Assembly (NCBI RefSeq): GCF_003176895.1
Contig: NZ_QGTD01000007.1
Span: forward strand, 1-41,626
DNA: 41,626 nt
Direction: 5' to 3'
Source: Gracilibacillus dipsosauri
GTDB taxonomy: Bacteria > Bacillota > Bacilli > Bacillales > Amphibacillaceae
The translations under genes were made by a program, and so were the position numbers. Shown here piece by piece: positions 6,366 to 14,586 of this stretch (positions are counted from its first letter, which is position 1; every line of letters starts with the position of its first letter). The notes under the pieces were generated by a model. The model was given only the letters and a program-made list of their open reading frames with translations. It did no database searches and was not told where the DNA came from.

Positions 6366-7961
6366 TTAAAGGTTCTCTACTGCTGCTCTTTCTATTGTAA
6401 GACCTTTCTTGTATCGTTCCATAAATTGTTCAAATCCTTTAACATCTTTTGGATTAGGGGACAGTGTTTTCACTACCTGACCTGCAAATACCTTGTCATT
6501 TAGAAATTCTTCTAGGGATTGATTATCTTCTTTATTGAGCATATAAGAACCAAGTAAGGCAATTCCCCATGCACCACCTTCTCCGGCCGTTTCCATCACG
6601 GAAACTGGAACATTAAGTGCAGCCGCTAGCACACTTTGGCCAACACCCTCTGTTTTAAACAAGCCACCATGGCCAAGAATTTCATCTAGTTTTACGCCTT
6701 CTTCCTTAAGAAGAATATCCATTCCTATCTTCATTGCACCAAAGGCCGTAAATAACTGAACACGCATGAAATTAGCAAGATTGAAATTACTATCAGAAGA
6801 ACGAGCAAACAACGGGCGTCCCTCTTCAAAATGGGTCATATGCTCTCCTGATAGATAGCCATAAGATAGAAGTCCGCCACCATCGGCATCACCTTGGAGA
6901 GCTTGATTAAATAAAGCACCGTATAATTGATTTTTATCTAATTTGTTCCCCATAACGCTTGAGAATTCTTCGAATAGACTAACCCATGCATTCAAGTCTG
7001 AGGAACAGTTATTAGAATGAGCCATCGCCACCAAATTACCTGTAGGTGTAGTAACGAGATCAATTTCAGGGTGTACTCTAGATAATTCCTTCTCTAAAAC
7101 AACCATAGCAAATGCAGAGGTACCGGCCGACACGTTTCCAGTGCGTTTGGCTATACTATTCGTAGCAACCATACCTGTTCCAGCATCCCCTTCAGGAGGA
7201 CATAGAGGAATTCCTGCTTCTAATTCACCACTTATATCGAGTAGCTTTGCTCCCTCATCAGTCAGTACACCCGCATTTTCCCCAGCAACTAATACCCTAG
7301 GTAAAAGCTCCTCAAGCTTCCAAGGTAGATTTCTAGATTCAATTAAGCTATTAAATTGTTGTATCATTTCTTGATTATAATTTTTCGCCTCTAAATCAAT
7401 AGGAAAAACACCAGACGCTTCACCAATACCAAGTACTTTCTGACCTGTTAGCTTCCAATGAACATAACCCGCTAACGTTGTTTGAAAATGTATATCCGAT
7501 AGGTGATCTTCTTGATTCAAAATGGCTTGATAAAGATGAGCAATACTCCATCTTTGTGGAATATTATAGTTAAAAAGTTCTGTTAATGCTGTGGAAGCCT
7601 CTTCGGTTATATTATTTCGCCAAGTGCGGAAAGGTACAAGAAGTTCTCCATCCCTACCGAACACCATGTAGCCGTGCATCATCGCACTAAAGCCAATAGC
7701 TCCAATCTTTTTTAGAGAAATTCCGTATTGCTGCTTTACACTTCGTGCCATCTTTTGATAGCTATCTTGTATCCCCTTCCAAATTTCTTCAACACTGTAT
7801 GTCCACATATTGTCTATATAACTATTTTCCCAATCATGGCTCCCGGAAGCAATTGTCTCATTATCCTTTCCGATAAGAACTGCTTTAATTCTAGTAGACC
7901 CAAGCTCGATTCCAAGCACCGTCTTGCCTGATTGAATAGCATTTTTCACTTCTTGACTCAT
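6366..7961 (-). CDS. FGGY-family carbohydrate kinase, AraB-like (probable L-ribulokinase)
   Basis: A 531-residue FGGY kinase of the ASKHA ATPase fold. The N-terminal phosphate-1 motif [16 protein letters not shown] is at about residues 16-31. [15 protein letters not shown] and [13 protein letters not shown] follow, then [15 protein letters not shown] with the likely catalytic Asp near residue 260, and the C-terminal [20 protein letters not shown] and [14 protein letters not shown]. The pattern and length match lactobacillus-type AraB proteins rather than classical XylB. It would phosphorylate L-ribulose (or a related ketose) in the cytosol. No araA or araD neighbour is present. GGGGGAAACAGT precedes the ATG. 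Two AraR-like sites lie upstream, supporting arabinose control. A weak A/T-rich hairpin at 6328-6363 may end its transcript. Confidence 0.8.
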   Translation of the reverse strand: MSQEVKNAIQSGKTVLGIELGSTRIKAVLIGKDNETIASGSHDWENSYIDNMWTYSVEEIWKGIQDSYQKMARSVKQQYGISLKKIGAIGFSAMMHGYMVFGRDGELLVPFRTWRNNITEEASTALTELFNYNIPQRWSIAHLYQAILNQEDHLSDIHFQTTLAGYVHWKLTGQKVLGIGEASGVFPIDLEAKNYNQEMIQQFNSLIESRNLPWKLEELLPRVLVAGENAGVLTDEGAKLLDISGELEAGIPLCPPEGDAGTGMVATNSIAKRTGNVSAGTSAFAMVVLEKELSRVHPEIDLVTTPTGNLVAMAHSNNCSSDLNAWVSLFEEFSSVMGNKLDKNQLYGALFNQALQGDADGGGLLSYGYLSGEHMTHFEEGRPLFARSSDSNFNLANFMRVQLFTAFGAMKIGMDILLKEEGVKLDEILGHGGLFKTEGVGQSVLAAALNVPVSVMETAGEGGAWGIALLGSYMLNKEDNQSLEEFLNDKVFAGQVVKTLSPNPKDVKGFEQFMERYKKGLTIERAAVENL

Positions 7962-8028
7962 ACTGTTTCCCCCAATAGATAAGTTTATTAGTAGATGACC
8001 AAAACAAAGATTCTCTTATTATTCGAAA

Positions 8029-8044
8029 ACTCGTCTGTACAACT
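8029..8044 (-). promoter_or_regulatory. AraR-like operator half/imperfect site 1
   Basis: On the minus strand AGTTGTACAGACGAGT keeps the TTGTAC and spaced AC of the Bacillus AraR palindrome (roughly ATTTGTACGTACAAAT). It lies 68 bases upstream of the kinase start. Confidence 0.4.
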
Positions 8045-8149
8045 AATGCAATACTATTAAATAGCCGTTTTTAATCGTATTCGTTTAGTGATAGTTTTCT
8101 AAAATATATATTTCTATCATATCATCATGGGTATGTAGCGTCAATCTGC

Positions 8150-8165
8150 ATTTGTCCGTACGTGT
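8150..8165. promoter_or_regulatory. AraR-like operator site 2
   Basis: ATTTGTCCGTACGTGT matches the AraR consensus at about 12 of 16 positions, including the ATTTGT and CGTAC core. Together with the site at 8029 it could allow cooperative binding upstream of the kinase gene. It is far from the divergent siderophore gene's promoter. Confidence 0.5.
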
Positions 8166-8207
8166 TCAAAAATCGCTATTTAATGTGAATTAGGTCTATA
8201 AAGTATA

Positions 8208-8236
8208 TTGACATTCCTCTTATTTATGATTAGTAT
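8208..8236 (+). promoter_or_regulatory. promoter of the siderophore-binding protein gene
   Basis: TTGACA (8208-8213), 17-base spacer, TAGTAT (8231-8236). The predicted start near 8243 lies just before the Fur box. Confidence 0.6.
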
Positions 8237-8251
8237 ATTTTATGAAGCAAT

Positions 8252-8270
8252 TGAAAATGATTATCATTAC
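8252..8270. promoter_or_regulatory. Fur box
   Basis: TGAAAATGATTATCATTAC matches the 7-1-7 Fur palindrome (TGATAATNATTATCA). It lies immediately downstream of the predicted transcription start, so iron-loaded Fur should block expression of the binding protein. Confidence 0.85.
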
Positions 8271-8294
8271 TAATTCGAAAAGGAGCCGATCATA

Positions 8295-9209
8295 TTGAAA
8301 AAGCTTTTTATACCAATTATAGTTTTATTGACCCTGTCCCTTGGTGCGTGCAGTGGCACAGAGTCTGCCAATACAAGTAATGCATCTGACACAACTAAAG
8401 AGACCATTACATATGAATCTGAAACTGGCCCCGTTGAAGTTCCAGATGAACCGAAACGTATTGTGGCACTCACAAATGGTCCAAATGTTCTTTCCTTAGA
8501 TGGTAATATTGTAGGGATTGATCAATGGACAAAAAATAATCCTCTCTTTCAAGAAAAATTAGAAGGTGTGGAAGTCGTTTCTGAAGAAAATCTTGAGAAA
8601 ATTCTTGAGCTTGAACCTGATCTCATCATCGCCGGTGCTCAGACTAAAAATATAGACAAGCTGAATGAAATGGCACCAACCGTTGTTTATACTTGGGGTA
8701 AATTAGACTATTTAGCTCAACAAATGGAAATCGGAAAACTCTTAAACAAAGAAAAAGAAGCGAATGAATGGGTAGAGAATTTCAAGGACCGTGCTAGTAA
8801 AATTGGGGAACAAATCAAGGACAAAATCGGAGAAGATGCCACTGTTTCTGTCATAGAAAGTGGTAATAAAGAATTTTATGTTTTTGGAGATAATTATGCT
8901 CGTGGTACAGAAATATTATACCAGGCTATGGGATTAAACATGCCAGAAAAGGTAAAAGAAATGGCACTAGAGTCTGGAGTTCATACATTCTCTACTGAAC
9001 TACTACCTGAATTTGCAGGTGACTATATTATTCTGAGCAGGGATCCAGAAAAGGAGAATTCGTTCTTAGAAACGGAAACTTGGAAAAACATACCTGCTGT
9101 TCAAAATGATCATGTCTATGCAATTGATACAAAAGCTTCTACTTACAGTGATCCTATTACACTAGAATATTTGTTAGAGTTTTTTGAAAAATCCTTCCTT
9201 ACTAATTAA
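8295..9209 (+). CDS. iron-siderophore ABC transporter substrate-binding lipoprotein
   Basis: A 304-residue periplasmic-binding-type lipoprotein (PF01497, FhuD/YxeB/FeuA type). The signal peptide ends in the lipobox LGAC with Cys19 as the lipidation site. A Ser/Thr-rich tether follows. The body begins with GPVEVPDEPKRIVAL, then LEKILELEPDLIIAG and the C-terminal WKNIPAVQNDHVYAID, all standard for class III siderophore-binding proteins. The start is a TTG after AAAAGGAGCC. The Fur box shows iron control. No permease or ATPase gene accompanies it, so it probably delivers ligand to a permease encoded elsewhere, as YxeB does with FhuBGC. Hydroxamate specificity is likely but not proved. Confidence 0.87.
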   Translation: MKKLFIPIIVLLTLSLGACSGTESANTSNASDTTKETITYESETGPVEVPDEPKRIVALTNGPNVLSLDGNIVGIDQWTKNNPLFQEKLEGVEVVSEENLEKILELEPDLIIAGAQTKNIDKLNEMAPTVVYTWGKLDYLAQQMEIGKLLNKEKEANEWVENFKDRASKIGEQIKDKIGEDATVSVIESGNKEFYVFGDNYARGTEILYQAMGLNMPEKVKEMALESGVHTFSTELLPEFAGDYIILSRDPEKENSFLETETWKNIPAVQNDHVYAIDTKASTYSDPITLEYLLEFFEKSFLTN

Positions 9210-9251
9210 TAGCTTAAGAGTGTTAGGTTCGAGAAATTAATAATAGGATTT

Positions 9252-9457
9252 GGAGGCTGGGACGAAAGAGTAAGTAAAGAAAGGAAAATCCGAACGTTAA
9301 TATTTCTGCACGGATACCGCTCCGTCAAAATACTCCGCTTTCCGGGGGCACGGCTTCAGCTCGTGCTGTTCCCACAGGAGTCTCCGTATTTTGACTACGC
9401 TAAAGCAGAATAATGTTCGGATTATAGCGCTTGCTGTTTAGTTATGTCCTAGCCCCT
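9252..9457. repeat. about 205-bp palindromic intergenic repeat (MITE/REP-like)
   Basis: The ends GGCTGGGAC and GTCCTAGCC are inverted, and internal blocks also mirror each other: ATCCGAACGTT with ATGTTCGGAT, and CAAAATACTCCGC with GTCTCCGTATTTTG. The centre holds CGGCTTCAGCTCGTGCTG. I know very similar GC-richer elements from intergenic regions of Oceanobacillus and related genomes. No coding potential is seen. It probably folds into a long hairpin, and it separates the siderophore gene from a decayed gene. Confidence 0.75.
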
Positions 9458-9467
9458 TTCTTTTATT

Positions 9468-9620
9468 CTATTGTTGTAAGTTTTGTAGTTCCTCTAGACT
9501 GACAATCCGAGTACTACTTTTCACATCTTCTGGTACGGTAAACCTCGTTAATTTTTCCTATCCATTCTATAGTAGCATCCATATCAATCAGCATGTCACA
9601 TCTTCTATAAGGTATCGATC
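9468..9620 (-). pseudogene. frameshifted C-terminal gene remnant, family unknown
   Basis: Three successive reading frames give gene-like text on the minus strand: DRYLIEDVT, then MLIDMDATIEWIGKINEVYR, then VPEDVKSSTRIVSLEELQNL ending in TAG at 9468-9470. They join in order, as expected for one protein tail broken by two small indels. No start or upstream part is found. I do not recognise the family. It abuts the palindromic repeat, whose insertion may have taken part in the loss. Confidence 0.45.
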
Positions 9621-9751
9621 ACCTTTTTTGTTTAAAATCTTAAAGTTATCAATAGGAAATATAGCAATATTATGGTACATTACTAATGGAAAGACATCGA
9701 GATGGCATGTTAGCAAGGTTATATTGTATGATAAGGAGCTGGAGACAGAGA

Positions 9752-10903
9752 ATGGAATCATCAAATAGATTTTTAAAATTTATTGGTGGAAAAAATATTT
9801 TTTACATATTAGGTATCTTCATACTTATTGGAATAATGATCTATATTTATACAAAAATTTCGTTTATTTTCTATCCATTGGAGGTTATTTTATCTACGAT
9901 TGTCCCTCCTGTGATTCTCGCTTTTATTGCCTACTATTTGTTGAATCCGATTGTTAACCTACTGGAACAATTTCGTATCAAGCGTATTTGGGGAATTGTA
10001 ATACTCATTCTCGGAATTAGTGGGGCTTTAACAGGTATTATTTTGTTAACCGCACCAGCTATCGAGGCTCAGGTGAAGGATTTAGTCCAATCCTTTCCAA
10101 ATTATTTAAAACAATTTGGGGAAAGCTTTACGAATTGGGTACAAAATTCGTTTTTAGGGCCTTATTATGATGAAGGCTATCAATGGTTAATGGATCGTTT
10201 AAGCGAGCTGCCACAGTTAATCGGCACTTATATTTCTGACGGTTTTCAAGGCGTGCAAAATGTTGCAAGCAAAGTAACTAGTACAGTTGTGGCCATTGTC
10301 ACCTTCCCAATTATTTTATTTTTCTTATTAAAAGATGGAGAAAAATTCAAAAACTTTATGATCAAGGTGTTTCCGCCGAAGTTCCGAGATGATACGAAAC
10401 AAATTCTAAGTAATATGGATACACAAGTTGGTTCTTACATTCAAGGTCAAATCATCGTAGCTACAGTTATTGGGATTCTATTATTCATTGGTTACTTAAT
10501 TATTGGATTAGATTATGCCTTTACACTAGCTATTGTTGCCGCGATTACGAGCGTAGTTCCTTATTTAGGCCCAACCATCGCGATCATCCCTGCTGTTATT
10601 ATTGCGATTGTAGACTCGCCATTTATGCTACTAAAGCTAGCGATTGTTTGGATTGCTGTTCAATTTCTAGAAGGAAACTTTGTTTCACCGAACATTATGG
10701 GCAAAACCATGCAAATCCATCCATTAACCATTATCCTAGTATTATTGATTGCTGGGAATTTATTTGGAGTCATCGGGGTAATACTAGGTATTCCAGGTTA
10801 CGCTATTTTAAAGGTTCTTGGCTCGTATCTGTTCTACAAATTCAAGAAGCGATATAACCAATACTATGGCGAAGACCGTGGCCGCTACGATCTAGAGGAT
10901 TAA
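9752..10903 (+). CDS. AI-2E family transporter (YdbI/YrrI/YtvI-like permease)
   Basis: A 383-residue membrane protein with about eight hydrophobic segments in the AI-2E/UPF0118 layout. Two N-terminal spans lie near residues 12-35 and 45-70, a third near 85-108, then an amphipathic periplasmic-like loop (residues 115-175). FPIILFFLLKDGEKF follows, and the C-terminal half carries SVVPYLGPTIAIIPAVIIA and the NIMGKTMQIHPLTIILVLLIAGNLFGVIGVILG block. Members export autoinducer-2 or act as Na+/H+ antiporters; the substrate here is open. I chose the ATG at 9752, preceded by GGAG seven bases upstream; the longer ORF starting at 9686 has no good ribosome-binding site. It is monocistronic with a terminator directly after. 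Confidence 0.85.
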   Translation: MESSNRFLKFIGGKNIFYILGIFILIGIMIYIYTKISFIFYPLEVILSTIVPPVILAFIAYYLLNPIVNLLEQFRIKRIWGIVILILGISGALTGIILLTAPAIEAQVKDLVQSFPNYLKQFGESFTNWVQNSFLGPYYDEGYQWLMDRLSELPQLIGTYISDGFQGVQNVASKVTSTVVAIVTFPIILFFLLKDGEKFKNFMIKVFPPKFRDDTKQILSNMDTQVGSYIQGQIIVATVIGILLFIGYLIIGLDYAFTLAIVAAITSVVPYLGPTIAIIPAVIIAIVDSPFMLLKLAIVWIAVQFLEGNFVSPNIMGKTMQIHPLTIILVLLIAGNLFGVIGVILGIPGYAILKVLGSYLFYKFKKRYNQYYGEDRGRYDLED

Positions 10904-10905
10904 GA

Positions 10906-10937
10906 AAAAAAGCATCTGCTTTTCAGATGCTTTTTTA
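10906..10937. terminator. bidirectional terminator
   Basis: AAAAAAGCATCTG and CAGATGCTTTTTT form a perfect hairpin with A and T tails, placed between the convergent AI-2E and ASCH genes. Confidence 0.88.
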
Positions 10938-10947
10938 TGTTGTGTGA

Positions 10948-11295
10948 TCATTCCTCAAGTTCACTAAACTCATGTACCCAAACTTCCATTTTGGGCAGCC
11001 AAGGCATCCCTGGATGCATGGATAAAATTGATTCCTTATAGGCTTCTAGGCTTTTATAGCCTTCACGCTGCGCATCCTCATCGCTCAATTCTCCAAGAGT
11101 TTGTTTATATACGTTATCTATCCGATACTTCTTGTTGTTTAATTCCATAATCTCACCGATATCTGCATATCGTCCATTACGTCTTGTTGCCGTCTTTCTA
11201 CCCATTAATACTTTTTCCACATCTGCTGGAATGGTAACTAATTTATCAATTGTACAGGTTTTAGGTGGCAATGATGGATTATATTTTTGTTTCAT
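10948..11295 (-). CDS. ASCH-domain protein
   Basis: A 115-residue protein with the ASCH fold, a PUA-like RNA-binding beta barrel. Visible family features are the N-terminal KVLMGRKTATRRNGRYADIGEI (about residues 29-50), where the GRKTATRR segment forms the conserved K/R groove, then YRIDNVYKQTLGELSDEDAQREGY and a C-terminal strand WVHEFSEL. ASCH proteins are proposed to bind RNA or modified nucleosides in translation control, and some are amidohydrolases acting on N4-acetylcytidine; the exact role here is unknown. The ATG is preceded by AAAGGTG. It is transcribed alone, convergent with the AI-2E gene. Confidence 0.8.
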   Translation of the reverse strand: MKQKYNPSLPPKTCTIDKLVTIPADVEKVLMGRKTATRRNGRYADIGEIMELNNKKYRIDNVYKQTLGELSDEDAQREGYKSLEAYKESILSMHPGMPWLPKMEVWVHEFSELEE

Positions 11296-11458
11296 TTTAT
11301 AACACCTTTCCTTTCTCCTTCTATTTTAGCCTTAAATAGAAAGTTCAGCAATTTTCAAGTGTATGGTTAAGGGAAACGAGCATCATCTAAAAGCTCCTAA
11401 AATCACTATTTTGAATTCCTTGCTTTTATAAGAATTAACTAAAATCACGTAATACCTC

Positions 11459-11486
11459 TTGACATTTAATCTGAACACGTTAAGAT
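11459..11486 (+). promoter_or_regulatory. distal promoter of the betaine-binding protein gene
   Basis: TTGACA (11459-11464), 16-base spacer, TAAGAT (11481-11486). It would give a leader of about 180 bases. The rest of 11296-11672 holds only the second promoter and the dyad listed next. Confidence 0.5.
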
Positions 11487-11593
11487 AAAAGTATAAAGAA
11501 CGTTTAAAAAAAATTTAACAAATTTACCAATTAAAATAGACGTGCTTACTAATTAGATTGGCCTATTGTTCTTTTGAGCAGAATGTTATTCGG

Positions 11594-11641
11594 TATAATG
11601 ATTAAAATATTTCTAAACAATTTATCAATTTGAAATATTTT
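11594..11641 (+). promoter_or_regulatory. proximal -10 with adjacent 10-bp dyad (possible GbsR-type operator)
   Basis: TATAAT at 11594-11599 is followed by the perfect dyad AAAATATTTC (11604-11613) and GAAATATTTT (11632-11641). The -35 is poor. The dyad begins at the expected transcription start, like those at the betB and gbsR promoters, and its inner TATTTCTAAAC resembles TATTTCTTAAC at 16085-16095. Operator function is inferred. Confidence 0.4.
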
Positions 11642-11672
11642 TAATAAATATATAGAAAAGGAGTTATTTTCA

Positions 11673-12557
11673 ATGAAGAAATCAAAAAAAGCACTCAGTA
11701 TTATTTTAACACTTTTCGTGATTACTATACTGACAGCATGTGGAGACACTAAGGGTGATTCAGAAAATGGATCAAGTGGAAAAAAGGAAGAAATAACAAT
11801 TGGGCAAATTAACTGGGCAGAGAATATCGCCGTAACAAATATGTGGAAAGCAATTTTAGAAGATAAGGGCTATAATGTGAAATTAAATGTATTGGATATG
11901 GGCATTATGATGGAAGCCTTAGAAAATGCTGAATTGGATGTTAATTTAGAAGTGTGGCTACCTGTCCAAGATGCCAATTATTACGAGAAATATAAGGATA
12001 CGGTTAATTTTTCTGAGAATACTTGGTTTGACAATGCTAAAGTAGGGTTAGTAGTGCCAAGTTATTTAAATGAAGTGAATAGTATAGAAGATTTAAACGA
12101 CCATAAAGAACTGTTCGATGGTGAGATTGTTGGCTTTGATCCTGGTGCAGGAACAATGGAAGTGACAAACGAAGTTATTCAAGATTATCATCTTGAGTTT
12201 GAACTTTTACCAAGCTCAGAGCCTTCCATGTTAGTTAAGATAAGAGATGCTGTCGAAAACGAAGAACCGATCGTAGCACCGCTTTGGACGCCACATTCCG
12301 TCTTCTCCAAATATGATTTAAAATTCTTGGAAGACCCACAAAACACTTACGGAGGAGTAGAGAAAATTCATCATGCTACTAGAGATGGATTTAATGAAGA
12401 TTATCCAGAGGTTAGTGAATGGTTTAATAATTGGAAGATGAATGATGAACAAATCGGACAACTTATCGACTATGTGGAAAGTGCCGATAAACCACTTGAT
12501 GGTGCGAAGAAATGGATCGATGAGAATCAAGAATTAGTCAATGAATGGGTAAAGTAA
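11673..12557 (+). CDS. glycine betaine/proline-betaine ABC substrate-binding lipoprotein (OpuAC/ProX type)
   Basis: A 294-residue lipoprotein. The signal peptide ends in the lipobox LTAC with Cys23, followed by a Gly/Ser/Lys tether. The mature part is an OpuAC domain (PF04069): EITIGQINWAENIAVTNMW at about residues 46-64, LEVWLPVQDANYYEKY, then GFDPGAGTMEVTNEVI and PIVAPLWTPHSVFSKYDL. Trp residues in INWAEN, EVWLP and PLWTPH are the usual cation-pi cage for quaternary amines. AAAGGAGTTATTTTCA precedes the ATG. No permease or ATPase gene is adjacent, so it is either an orphan or works with a distant Opu system. The next operon makes glycine betaine from choline, so choline or betaine is the probable ligand. 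Confidence 0.88.
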   Translation: MKKSKKALSIILTLFVITILTACGDTKGDSENGSSGKKEEITIGQINWAENIAVTNMWKAILEDKGYNVKLNVLDMGIMMEALENAELDVNLEVWLPVQDANYYEKYKDTVNFSENTWFDNAKVGLVVPSYLNEVNSIEDLNDHKELFDGEIVGFDPGAGTMEVTNEVIQDYHLEFELLPSSEPSMLVKIRDAVENEEPIVAPLWTPHSVFSKYDLKFLEDPQNTYGGVEKIHHATRDGFNEDYPEVSEWFNNWKMNDEQIGQLIDYVESADKPLDGAKKWIDENQELVNEWVK

Positions 12558-12683
12558 AGGTCAGTGAGGTTCTCACATCTTTAAACAAATGCTTAGCGGC
12601 TGTTATGCTTTATCTTTTCGAGGCTTGAGGCAGAGCCTTTTACGGACATTGATTACTATAAATATAAAAATTTTATTCATATC

Positions 12684-12713
12684 ATGCAGAGGATGTCGTC
12701 CTCTGCATTTCTT
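12684..12713 (+). terminator. terminator after the betaine-binding protein gene
   Basis: ATGCAGAGGA (12684-12693) pairs with TCCTCTGCAT (12699-12708), followed by TTCTTT. A weaker AGGCT/AGCCT hairpin with a T-run lies earlier, near 12621-12641. Confidence 0.65.
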
Positions 12714-12746
12714 TATATCCTCTTAAAAGTAGATAGGTATTCTAAT

Positions 12747-12793
12747 AAAAAAGCATCTAATTGCACTACATTTGCAACTAGATGCTTCTTTTT
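12747..12793 (-). terminator. terminator of the betBA operon
   Basis: AAGCATCTA and TTGCA face TGCAA and TAGATGCTT in a 14-pair stem with A- and T-rich flanks. It lies 15 bases past the betA stop and could serve both strands. Confidence 0.85.
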
Positions 12794-12807
12794 AGTAATT
12801 TATTATT

Positions 12808-14493
12808 TTAGTTCGTTATGGTACCTGCATGAGCGGGATCTAAACCATGACGGTAATAGCTAGCATAAATAGGCTGTAACGGCTGTTTACCAAGAATTAA
12901 GTCTGCTGCTTTCTCTGCTAGCATTAACACTGGTGCATGAATATTACCATTCGTAACATAAGGCATTGCAGAGGCATCAGCTACTCGTACATTATCAAGC
13001 CCATGAACCTTCATCGTATTAGGATCTACAACAGCCATCGGGTCTGATTCTGGACCCATTTTTGCCGTACATGATGGGTGAAGTGCAGTTTCAGCATCCC
13101 TAGCCACCCAATTCAGTATCTCTTCATCCGTCTGGACGGAAGGACCAGGGGAAATCTCTCCTGAATTATATGGTGCCATAGCGGGTTGGGACAGAATCTC
13201 CCGAGAAACTCGTATTGCTTCAATCCACTCACGTCGATCCTGCTCAGTAGAAAGGTAATTAAAGACCATGCTTGGATGTTCTTTCGGGTCATTTGACCGA
13301 ATCTTTAAGGATCCTCGTGCATCAGAATACATAGGTCCTACATGTACTTGGAATCCATGATCTGTGTCTGCCTTTTGTCCATCATACCTTACTGCTACGG
13401 GAAGGAAATGAAACATCAAGTTTGGATAATCAACGTCATTATTCGAACGTACAAAACCTCCACCTTCAAAATGGTTAGTTGCCGCTGGACCTTTACGACC
13501 GAATATCCATTGTAAGCCGACCCAAGGCATTCTCCATTTCTTTAAGTTAGGCTGTTCAGATACTGGTTTAGGACAAGCATGTTGAATATATACTTCAAGA
13601 TGATCCTGGAGGTTCTCCCCCACACCAGGAAGATTAATTTTCGGTTTGACTCCAACTGAACGTAGATGTTCTGCATCGCCTACACCTGATAGCTGAAGTA
13701 GCTGTGGCGTGTTAATCGCACCACCTGCTAAAATCACTTCTCCCGCTTTTACATGATGGATCTTTCCATTGCGTCGATAGGTTACACCTTCAGCTTTGTT
13801 CCCATTTATTTCAATATTGGTCACGAAGGCACGTGTTCTTATTGTAAGGTTCTTACGATTCTTAATCGGATGTAAATAAGCACGAGAAGCTGACAACCGT
13901 CTCCCTTTATACACATGCTTATCAAACGGGCCAAACCCTTCTTGACGATAACCATTGACATCCTTAGTCCTGGAATAGCCAGCCTCAACAGCTGCGTCAA
14001 AGAAGGCTTGAAATAATGGATTAGTTGCTGGTCCTCGTTCCAATTTGATCGGGCCATCATGTCCACGAAGCTCATCATCTGCATCTGCTGCTAGAGCATT
14101 TTCCAATCGTTTAAAATAAGGAAGACAGTGGGCAAAGTCCCATGTTTCCATACCGGTGTCTGCTCCCCATCGTTCATAGTCCTTCGGATTTCCACGTTGG
14201 TAGATCATTCCATTAATAGAGCTTGAGCCTCCAAGCACTTTTCCGCGTGCATGCTTGACGCGCCTTCCATTCATATATGGTTCAGGATCGGATGCGTATT
14301 TCCAGTCGTATAAGCTTTTTCCAGCTGGGAATGGAAGTGCTGCTGGCATTTGAATTAATAGATCCCATGGATAGTCACTACGTCCTGCTTCTAATATAAG
14401 AACACTGTTTGTTCCATCCTCACTTAAGCGATTACCGAGTACAGAACCTGCACTACCTCCACCGATGATTACATAGTCAAATGTTTCGTTCAT
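12808..14493 (-). CDS. betA: choline dehydrogenase (GMC flavoprotein)
   Basis: A 561-residue GMC oxidoreductase that oxidises choline to betaine aldehyde with FAD. The Rossmann motif GGGSAG is at 11-16 in [17 protein letters not shown], with the GMC signature [18 protein letters not shown] near residue 85. The C-terminal half carries HPSCTAKMG with the probable catalytic His472 and TNGNIHAP with Asn517. Length and motifs match BetA/CudB of salt-tolerant Firmicutes and proteobacteria, not the iron-dependent alcohol dehydrogenase GbsB used by B. subtilis. AAGGAGG lies upstream of the ATG. It is the second gene of the betB-betA operon, 93 bases after betB. It may be a close GMC alcohol dehydrogenase, but the neighbours make choline the best call. 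Confidence 0.9.
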   Translation of the reverse strand: MNETFDYVIIGGGSAGSVLGNRLSEDGTNSVLILEAGRSDYPWDLLIQMPAALPFPAGKSLYDWKYASDPEPYMNGRRVKHARGKVLGGSSSINGMIYQRGNPKDYERWGADTGMETWDFAHCLPYFKRLENALAADADDELRGHDGPIKLERGPATNPLFQAFFDAAVEAGYSRTKDVNGYRQEGFGPFDKHVYKGRRLSASRAYLHPIKNRKNLTIRTRAFVTNIEINGNKAEGVTYRRNGKIHHVKAGEVILAGGAINTPQLLQLSGVGDAEHLRSVGVKPKINLPGVGENLQDHLEVYIQHACPKPVSEQPNLKKWRMPWVGLQWIFGRKGPAATNHFEGGGFVRSNNDVDYPNLMFHFLPVAVRYDGQKADTDHGFQVHVGPMYSDARGSLKIRSNDPKEHPSMVFNYLSTEQDRREWIEAIRVSREILSQPAMAPYNSGEISPGPSVQTDEEILNWVARDAETALHPSCTAKMGPESDPMAVVDPNTMKVHGLDNVRVADASAMPYVTNGNIHAPVLMLAEKAADLILGKQPLQPIYASYYRHGLDPAHAGTITN

Positions 14494-14586
14494 TTCACGA
14501 ACCTCCTTAAGATATTGCTTAGCAACAATAATTGGGCAAGGATATCGTACTACTTGCCCAAAGTCTCCCCTACGTTTATAGTAAAA

